Source: Cantharellus purpuraceus (lineage: Eukaryota > Basidiomycota > Agaricomycetes > Cantharellales > Hydnaceae). From it: a stretch of DNA of 64,000 nt. A program made the position numbers and the translations under genes. Every line of letters starts with the position of its first letter. The first letter of the stretch is position 1. The DNA lies in NCBI GenBank assembly GCA_025174535.1, contig JALBUN010000034.1, positions 1,324,001 to 1,388,000 of the forward strand, given 5' to 3'. The notes under the pieces are model-generated. The model was not told where the DNA came from and ran no database searches. It worked only from the letters and a program-made list of their open reading frames with translations. Below, piece after piece: positions 56,833 through 64,000 of the stretch.

Positions 56833-57839
56833 CTACCTTCGCCGTGAAGAGGAAAAGAAGGTTGCAGAGGAGGACTGCTCCGAAGAACCACGCGATACAG
56901 AAGGATATATAGGCTGACGGGTTGACCTGTGATCGTCATCTACTTCTCCCCCATGTTGTTCACGATAATGTCGCATCATATTCGACTTGACAGTGAAGCT
57001 TTTGTCACAGTCTGATGCGGGACATGCGTACGCTACAAAAAACAGAGGTTTAACAAGGTGACAAGTGAGTAGAAGCTAATACGCGTACGTCTATCTCCAC
57101 TATGCCGATGACTGTGTGTCTGTGGTTGCGACGAGTGAGGATCGTATAATCGATGGGAAAAGAATGAAACCGACCTCGAGGCTGCTAGGGCGATCAAATC
57201 CTTTCCCACAATCTGAGCACTTGTACCTCTTCCTTGGATCATCGTGCTCGTCAGGGATATCGCAGGAACGAACCGTGCCTTGAGGTCGGATCGATGGTGA
57301 AGACACGGGGACAAGATGGGGACCACGCTGTGCGAAGGCCTGGAAACTGTGGCCAGCATCTAAGGGATAATCTGCACTTGATCTTAAGGAGCTAGATCCA
57401 GGTGCACTTCCAGTTGCGTGAGAGTAATGTCGAGTCGAAGAACGAGTAGAGCTTGAGTAAGAGGAATATGTCCCGTCTTCCGATGGTGAGTCGGAGTAAA
57501 TAGGAGCCAGCCTGGGGCCTCTCGACGATCGATCATGCTGATTTATATAGTGAGTCACAGATAGTTATGCAAAAGATATGATGCGTACAGCGTCGTAGCT
57601 TGGGTGCTGGGAGACAGGAGGTAGAGAACGGCTGTCGTCTTGGTAAGGATAGACAGACGAAGCTGTACCATAAGCATCTGCATCTGCAAGTGTCAGACTA
57701 ATTCAAAGGTAATGGTCAGGCGCAACGTACGACCAACCACATTGTGGAGAGAGGGCAATCGCTCTTCCCGCCTGCGATCGTCGACGTCCCGTCGTGATGT
57801 GCGGCTCGAGGAATGATAGTAATCACGATGGTTAGACAT
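56833..57839 (-). CDS. C2H2 zinc-finger protein B (paralogue of protein A)
   Basis: A putative DNA-binding factor of 265 residues. The exons are 57731..57839, 57589..57683, 57175..57537, 57089..57119 and 56833..57032. Finger 1 is YKCSDCGKGFDRPSSLETHS plus HRHSGDRP, and finger 2 is YACPASDCDKSFTVKSNMMR plus HYREQH. The first finger is interrupted after SSLE and a 31-nt exon carries the His residues, exactly as in protein A. The N-terminus (MSNHRDYYHSS, then LPSLHNVV) matches the protein A pattern, with the first intron in the same phase after the motif. Two acceptors 6 nt apart (57684 and 57678) are possible for exon 2. Confidence 0.88.
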
Positions 57840-59664
57840 GGTCGATGTTCACTGCGCTTCTGTGAGAGATCTGAGGCTAGATGTGGTCTGTTTATGTTGA
57901 GAAACGGAAAGACAGGTTGGATCATGGGTATTTATGTCCAGAGATATAAAAAAACGCGTCCACTGCGGCGATGCATATGACTTGGGCTGTCTCCGAACTG
58001 AGGTCCTTCACTGCGTCACAGAGCCAGGCGCGGTAGCGCCGACAAGCCATGAAAATGACTCGGCGCGCCAGACTCTAGAGACAGATGTGGAAACGCTTGC
58101 TGTGCACCATGGCGGGAACAATGCGGGAAAGGATGGTAAATGTTCCGACGCCCGTTTGGAGTCAAGAGGGGCGACCTCTAGAAGACGAACAATGTACCGG
58201 CGGTAACATGCAAACACATGAAAATTGATCCATTAGAATGGGTGGATCTGATAGACCGCTGGGAGGAATGATATCAAACCACGGGATATGAGTCAAGGAC
58301 ATCCAGAGCCTGTGCCGAAGGGTATGACGGAATGGAATACGACGGAAAAGAGAAGGGTCGTTAGCTGCACAGCATCCCAGCGAACGTGGAACTCATTGTG
58401 TTCTGAAGAGATATTGCTTATTACGCTGTGGCAGCTGGCACTGCTCAGGTGTTGTGCTGTAAATGGTGCCAGTCCGGGCCAGCCTGACATTACGCAGTGG
58501 TGGGCTGTGTAGGAGAGGCACCACAGCGATGACGCATTCCATTTGCGCTGAACACTACAGAGCAAGCACAGCGTTCTGTGGGTGAAAGAGTTGAGGGACA
58601 GAGCAAAGAAGACTCCCACGTCCCAGTTACATAAGCAATTCCTCATTAGGCTATGTTTCCTTAGTCCTGACTCTTCGCGGCCAAGCTGCGAAATGAGTCA
58701 TTGTTGTCACCGTATACTCTCATCGCTACCTGCCCAAGGATGCATTTTAGATTGGTTCATGGATACTCCAAGGATACTCGGCGCGAAAGGGGACTCGCAA
58801 CCGGCGAGAATTAAATGCTGTGTTTGCTTTCTTGCTCTAAGAATCCGTCTGAACACAGGCTCCTTTTGGAATAATATCTTTATCTAATGTATCTCATCAT
58901 CCGCTTACATCGCTTTCTGCATTGCTTCGACCTGCAAAGGGGCCTATTTTAGAAATCTTCACGTCAACAATTCGTGGCATATCAGAAAGGCCGGAGTTGT
59001 CTGACCGGGACACCGGTGCTATGCACGAGGAGAATCCTTAGTATCTACCAGTATCCTCTGTCAATCTGCCTTTATTGTATCACGACTTCAGAGTCCACAT
59101 CGCTTGCCCTTCGGGCGTGTCAGTGAGCTGTCAAACATGGCACACTGTGACACTCGATCAAGATCGCGCAGGTACTGTGCGACAACCAAGAGATCCTCAG
59201 AGCGGGATCTTCTGACAGTTCGCGCGGTGCTGCCATCCAAGGCTTGATTCTATGCTCCTCACTAGAATCATCAAAATTTGCCCGGATCACCACCGGGAGA
59301 ACGGCCGGAAGCTATCAGGCTGCCACAGAACATGGTATCCGCCTTCCTGGTAGTAATGTCCACTAACATACAAGACATGGCCACGTTGAGGATTCTGTGA
59401 TAGTACCTACGTCATGCTACCGTATACTTATTGCAAACGTCTTACGACGCGGCGATACTGCGCACTGCCCCTCACAACAAACTCCTGGGTCGCTAGGTCC
59501 GGGGACGAAAAGGACAGGATGGGCACATAGCCCAACAGTAACGACGTGGTGCATTATATGCCATTTCATTGCTCAGAGATGGACAATAAAACCAACATTG
59601 ACCAAATTACCATATTCAAATCTCAACACCACCAAATGAAAGGGTTTGAAGTTAGCCTGCCGCC
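57840..59664. other. Intergenic, C2H2-B upstream / lipase downstream
   Basis: About 1.8 kb without a recognisable gene on either strand. A poly-A run (57949..57956) lies near the presumed C2H2-B promoter. Confidence 0.5.
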
Positions 59665-61156
59665 TCATAGTCTCGCGTCTGGTGCCTCAGGCGCTTTGTT
59701 CAAGACTTGGGTTGTGTGCTTAATAATCCATGCGATGACATCATCCTTAAGGCGTCCTTTGAGATCGGGCTCATTCTGCAGTTCGTGATAACCATGCTAT
59801 ACAAAATGGATATTAGTAAATGAGGAAATGATGACACAGATACTCAGCAAAAGCTGTAGGCAGGAATATGACGGCTTGAAAGATTGCCCCTTGGCTGATG
59901 CCGCGGCGGATAACAACTGAATTAAAGGTGAATTTCACCTGATAGGCAAAGAAGGTCTTATCGTTCGCTTTTATGTGCAGATGGAATTTTTCTGTCGCTG
60001 CAAAAGATGTGACCTACTCATTGTATCAGCGACAGTATCGCTTGGCATGGTCAGGCATTGAGACCAAAACCAAGTAATAAACCAGGTGGACGCACTTGGT
60101 CGTCTGTTCCATGGATTAGAAGCACCTAACAGAACCATCAAAACCAAAGTTAGCTCAACTAGGTCAAATGCATACAGGTAGTTCCACGGGCCACAATTTA
60201 TATTCCTGTGAGGAAAGACTATCCCCCTTTCATGTACAATTAGCTAGAGCCATGGTGCGGTTGGAGGAATTAGGGAAGAATGTAGTTACCAGGTCCAACA
60301 TGGTGCTAACGCCTTTCAAGGTACCAAATTGTTGCACCAATGGGTCCTTTATATACAGTTCTGCGACTGTCTTATCGTGAGACAAATGCTACATGCCCAA
60401 CTTCGTCAAAAATGAAACTTCGCAAGTCTCTCATGACATACCTCTGGGATAATCGCAGCTGGAAGAGTGGTCCATGGAGAGAGGAGCCCCACAACACCGC
60501 CGACTTTGCGCAAAAGTTTAGACGATGGGTGCCGTTGTGCAATCAAAGGAGAGGTCGCTATGACACCAGCAAGAGGATGGGGTAAGGGGAGGGGCGGAGT
60601 GGTGGAAAATGAAAGGGCAAGTGCGCCACCCTGAGAATGGCTGCAATTAAATCACAGAGGCCAAAGCACGTTATGCTACTCTTACCATTGAATGGCCCAT
60701 CAAAAAGATCGGGAGCCTCTCCTTTGTTCTCCACCCTGCTAATTTCTCTCCAGCGTATTGTATAGCCCAGTGGATATCTTCCTTCTGCTGTTCGCTGGAA
60801 GTACGTGCATATGCCTCTTTGCGAGCTTCTCTGTTTCTTTCTCTTTGGCCGTCTGCGCCAGGATCTAACGCAGTTTTTCCGAACCCGCGTTGATCATACG
60901 CAAAAACTGCAATGCCTGATTGGGTGTACAATGGAAAGACATGTTCGTATCTCGCAATGTGCTCTACATGCATGAACATGCGGAATTAAAGGTGTTCTCA
61001 ACCGTTTATCTGGTATGAACTTCACGGACCTATGAAACCATGGATAAAGACCAGAACGGCTGTCACTGCGGATGATGGCACATAAGTGCGAGTGTAAAAC
61101 TCAGTACCTGCTGGCCCACGCAGCCATGCTTCCTTGAAATTAGCGTTATTGTGCAT
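59665..61156 (-). CDS. YJU3: Monoacylglycerol lipase (serine hydrolase)
   Basis: An alpha/beta hydrolase cleaving monoacylglycerols, like yeast Yju3. Eight exons: 61030..61156, 60686..60963, 60442..60630, 60290..60388, 60176..60205, 60083..60125, 59939..59997 and 59665..59796, giving 318 residues. The start is MHNNANFKEAWLRGPAGTEF. The oxyanion/HG block is VFIHGFIEHIARYEHVFPL, then FAYDQRGFGKT. The nucleophile is Ser134 in GHSMGGALALSF, the acid is Asp249 or Asp250 in HGTDDQV, and the catalytic His is His279 in GYHELQNEPDLKGRLKDDVI. The serine elbow is split by an intron. The 85-nt and 142-nt introns near the 3' end could hide a short exon. Confidence 0.92.
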
Positions 61157-61442
61157 ACCGGGAACCTACATTTGAAAGTCCGCCTATTTTTCCTACGCAT
61201 TGCCTGTGATGGACAACATTGCTGCCATAAGCACAATAGTGCGTCCATTTACGAGCAATGTGATACCGTACGTATGCAGAAAAAAAAAAAAAACTTCCTT
61301 CGACACTCGTTGCACTCAACCTTCTAGTTCAACCACTCAGTCTCAAGCCGGCCTTGCAATTTTGGAATTATTCTGAGCATTGGATACAGTTTGCAGGTCA
61401 AGATTCCGTCGTCGACTTTGAACGCTAAGCTCTCACTGCATA
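61157..61442. promoter_or_regulatory. Divergent promoter, lipase / GH71, with poly-A tract
   Basis: A 286-bp region between divergent start codons, containing a run of 14 A at 61280..61293. Such tracts commonly exclude nucleosomes in fungal promoters; a role here is inferred. Confidence 0.5.
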
Positions 61443-63716
61443 ATGGGCATGATGCACACATTGCCTCTGTATATCCTTTCCTTGTCTTTTTTTTGGCCAG
61501 CCTCTTCCCTTCCGTTTGAAGTCCATGGCAACTTGACTCATAATGCCTCGTCCAAGGAGTCGTCTGCGCCTATCAACGCGACAAAATTTGTGTTCGCTCA
61601 CCATATAGTTGGTAACACGTATAACTTCACGCCGTCTACTTGGAACAGCGATGTAGCATTGGCATATGCGTCCGGTATAGATGGCTTTGCACTGAATATC
61701 GGAAACGAAGTTTGGGAACCGGCACAAGTCCAATCTGCATACGATGCAGCAGCTCAAAGTGGTACAGGATTCAAAATGTTCCTGAGCCTAGATATGAGGC
61801 ACGTTGTTTCACGCCAACTTCATTCCATGCCACTCATCTATATGTCTGCTGCTCAGCTCTTTGCCTTGTGGCTCTGCTTCAGATGCCCAGAAACTTGTAT
61901 CGTTAGTTCGGACTCAAGCTTCGCATCCCTCGCAGTTTCGTTACGGTGCTGATAACAAGGCATTCGTGTCTACCTTCTCGGGCAAGTGATTTATTAATTT
62001 TGGAGACCCGTAGTACATAGCAGGACTAACATATGCACCATACTTTTACCTTTTGAAACAGGTGAATCATGCACCTTCTCGGCTGCTTCCTCTTCGGAAG
62101 GCTGGGCACAGCATTTCGTCGCCCCGCTGGCATCAGACCTTCACTTTGTCCCTGCATTTTTTGTTGATCCAGGACAGTTATCTAATGGCGATGTTAGCGG
62201 GAAAGGTGGGTTTTCAGGTATTACTGACGGAGATTTTAATGTATGTTATCATTGGAATATTTAACGTTCCATAACTTACTGACGTCGATTTTTTATTTGT
62301 TAGTGGAACTCGGGGTGGCCCATTCAGCTTACCACTGAGGCTCTCACCCAATCAGCCTCCAGCCCCTCCTCACTCGCTTCCTTGCTGAATTTAAACGCAT
62401 CGTCGCTCGTCGCTATTTTCTCATCAGCAGATCCACTCGCTTCCCTGACAAGTCTTATCCCACAGTCCTTGCGACGTTCCTCATCTGGTTTGTCGGCGAA
62501 GTTGACCTCCATATTCGGATCTCCGGGGCATATCACTGACGCTGCTCGCGCCGCTTTCGCGGGCGTAGCTGGAGCATTTACTACCGATGAGCAACATATC
62601 GGCGCAATCCAGGATAGAAATTTGTACAAGGTTGGCAAAGGAAGTGGCGTTGCGAATGTTGCAGGTAAAAGTGTATATGCCCCCTCTCCCGTGCATAAAA
62701 CATATATGGCAGCTGGTGCGCTCCGTCAGCTTCTTAAATAGAAATCTAACAGAGGACCTCAATATCGAAGTTTCGCCTTGGTTTTACACTCATTATTCTC
62801 CCCAAACTTTTAACAAAAATGTAAGTTAGCCATTTACAGTAAGATGAGAAGACGATACACCTGTGACCTCTCAAAAGTTCATATTCCTCTCCGATAACCA
62901 TATGTATCCCAAACGATGGGAAACCCTAGTGGCTGCACGGGATACTGTGGATATTGTAGAAATTGCAACATGGAACGGTGAGTCAGAGGTTTTGTGACAC
63001 TGAGAGAGACTTGACGGTGACTTAGATTTTGGCGAATCTCACTACATCGGTCCCATCGAGGGAATGCAGCCCAACTCACAGGAATGGGTGAACGGGCTCT
63101 CCCACACCGGTAAGCCCTCACCCACTCCCTTCCATGAAAATTTGAGTATAGATTTCCTAACTTTATCACTTGTCCTTCAGGTTGGCTGGACCTAACCGCA
63201 TACTATGCTCAAGCCTTCAAGACAGGGGTCTACCCGCCTATTAAACGAGACAAAGTCGTCATGTGGGCTCGCACGCATCCACGTGATGCTCAAGCTAGTC
63301 AAGATACCGTAAAAAAACCGACGAATTTTGAATTGGTGAGCTTGCAGCCATTAATCGTCGGGATCTTGCATTATTGATTCGTGATGATGATATTTTCTTT
63401 TAAGGTCGAAGATTCGCTCTGGGCAACGGTTCTCGCTCCGAAAGCCTCCACAGTCACACTCGTCACCGCCCCTTCGGATTCGTCCGACACAACTCGCTCA
63501 TTAACCTCACAAGCGCGCGGCAACTCTAACTCGGTGACATTTCAAGTTCCCGCTGGTGTCTCATACCTCAAAGCCCCTCTTACTACCGGCGGGGGCATGC
63601 GTGCTACCGTCTCGCGCGACGGTCAGACAGTACTGGACTTCGCTGCCGAAGGTTATACATTCAACCCTAACCCAAAAACTTTCAACTTCAATGCGTTTGT
63701 CGCATCGTCTCCCTAG
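61443..63716 (+). CDS. GH71 alpha-1,3-glucanase (mutanase), secreted
   Basis: An endo-alpha-1,3-glucanase acting on fungal wall alpha-glucan or mutan; 590 residues. Nine exons: 61443..61798, 61857..61981, 62062..62240, 62304..62715, 62771..62820, 62878..62977, 63026..63109, 63181..63335 and 63405..63716. A signal peptide starts MGMMHTLPLYILSLSFF and probably ends near SSLP. GH71 blocks: KFVFAHHIVGNTYNFT, GIDGFALNIGNEVWEP, HFVPAFFVDPGQLSNGDV, YMAAVSPWFYTHYSPQTFNK, IATWNDFGESHYIGPIEG and AYYAQAFKTGVYPPIKRDKV. The Asp/Glu of WNDFGES is in the family's conserved catalytic region. The first two introns begin with GC (GCACGT and GCAAGT); the frame needs both. A C-terminal beta domain follows. No carbohydrate-binding module is seen. 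Confidence 0.93.
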
Positions 63717-63888
63717 TTAACCCCGCGGTGCAGGGAGGGGACTCTGAGATTTCCCAGACAGCGAGCTGTCCTTTGTTTTCTCTTCTTTCGCCGTTTTCTT
63801 TTCTGCCTGTTTTCTTTCGTCCCGTTGTATCCATAGCAAATGCATTCTAAAATTTGAAGAAAAAACGTTTGGAACTGATCAATATCAT
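63717..63888. other. Convergent 3' region at right edge
   Basis: Pyrimidine-rich 3' flank of GH71 running into the end of an opposing gene. Nothing else seen. Confidence 0.4.
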
Positions 63889-63974
63889 CTATTCCTTTTT
63901 TGCCGCTGCCGCCTCCCTCTCCTTCTTTCTTAGCGCCCTCTTCCGGATATCTTTATGGAGATCTTTAGGAACAC
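63889..63974 (-). CDS. 3'-terminal coding exon of a gene entering from the right (partial)
   Basis: The minus strand reads VPKDLHKDIRKRALRKKERE, then AAAAKKE and a TAG stop at 63889..63891. A usable acceptor AG lies at 63975..63976 (AAAG before GTGTTCC). This is a Lys/Arg-rich C-terminal tail such as occurs in nuclear or ribosomal proteins. Upstream in the same frame is a TGA, so an intron boundary is expected close by. The rest is outside the window; identity unknown. Confidence 0.55.
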
Positions 63975-64000
63975 CTTTAGCATCATATCACACAAACATC

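Noticed and set aside
58288..58887. Open frames of 74-117 codons on both strands
   Set aside because: Mutually overlapping, no conserved motif, no consistent splice sites.
1..64000. CRISPR arrays, bacterial operons, rRNA operons, tRNA genes
   Set aside because: No regularly spaced repeats, no ribosome-binding-site logic (genes are intron-rich), and no recognisable rRNA or tRNA cores by eye; short tRNA genes could still be overlooked without a scan.

Overview
The window is nuclear DNA from a filamentous basidiomycete, most likely an agaricomycete. The evidence is gene structure and content: nearly every gene is split by many 45-70 nt introns with GT(A/G)NGY donors and CTNA(C/T) branch points. 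The families are fungal: GT71, a GH71 alpha-1,3-glucanase, a dye-decolorizing peroxidase, an F-box/beta-propeller protein, a Zn2Cys6 factor, a Spt21/Ams2-type regulator and an MFS carrier. I rebuilt exon structures by hand, requiring GT-AG (or GC-AG) ends, matching phases and family-like sequence across joins; 26 genes resolve into models this way, most of them complete. Two more genes are cut by the window edges, and one pseudogene is visible.

Layout. 1-9.5 kb, all minus strand: 5' end of a PMR1-type Ca2+ P-ATPase, a GT71 mannosyltransferase, an F-box protein, a frameshifted gene relic, and a membrane-anchored SDR-like protein. 9.5-13.3 kb: gene-poor. 13.3-21.7 kb, a visibly GC-rich block: a BBE-type FAD oxidoreductase (+), a DH-BAR-SH3 RhoGEF (-) and TIM50 (-). 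22.5-33.6 kb: CMC4 (+), a penta-EF-hand protein (+), a two-NBD ABC ATPase (-), a carnosine N-methyltransferase-like protein (-), coatomer zeta (+), an F-BAR/SH3 protein (-) and a small HVA1/TUDOR-like protein (+). 34.3-41.9 kb: a 22-exon MFS transporter (-), HUB1 (-), GEP4 (+) and a DyP peroxidase (+). 43.6-57.8 kb: a C2H2 factor (-), the Spt21/Ams2-like protein (-), a Zn2Cys6 factor (-), dynactin p25 (+), a GT61 protein (-), a tentative small coiled-coil gene (-) and a second C2H2 factor paralogous to the first (-). 59.6-64 kb: a monoacylglycerol lipase (-), the GH71 glucanase (+) and the 3' end of a minus-strand gene.

The set is mostly housekeeping. Mitochondrial biogenesis is represented by TIM50, CMC4 and GEP4; secretory traffic and glycosylation by PMR1, GT71, COPZ and GT61; cell polarity and cytokinesis by the RhoGEF and F-BAR proteins; dynein transport by p25; and transcription and splicing by the Spt21-like protein, the zinc-finger factors and HUB1. 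The DyP and GH71 genes are the enzymes acting on environmental or cell-wall substrates. Several head-to-head pairs have only about 95-100 bp between start codons.

I did not find a clear new biological system. The most unusual things are the BBE oxidoreductase with a ~250-residue low-complexity insert inside its FAD domain and no flavin-linking His in the usual place, the ABC protein with a broken first P-loop, the C2H2 pair with identical intron architecture, three GC-AG introns, and a 100-bp shared promoter carrying two adjacent CACGTG boxes. No tRNA, rRNA, CRISPR array or intact mobile element was recognised by eye.
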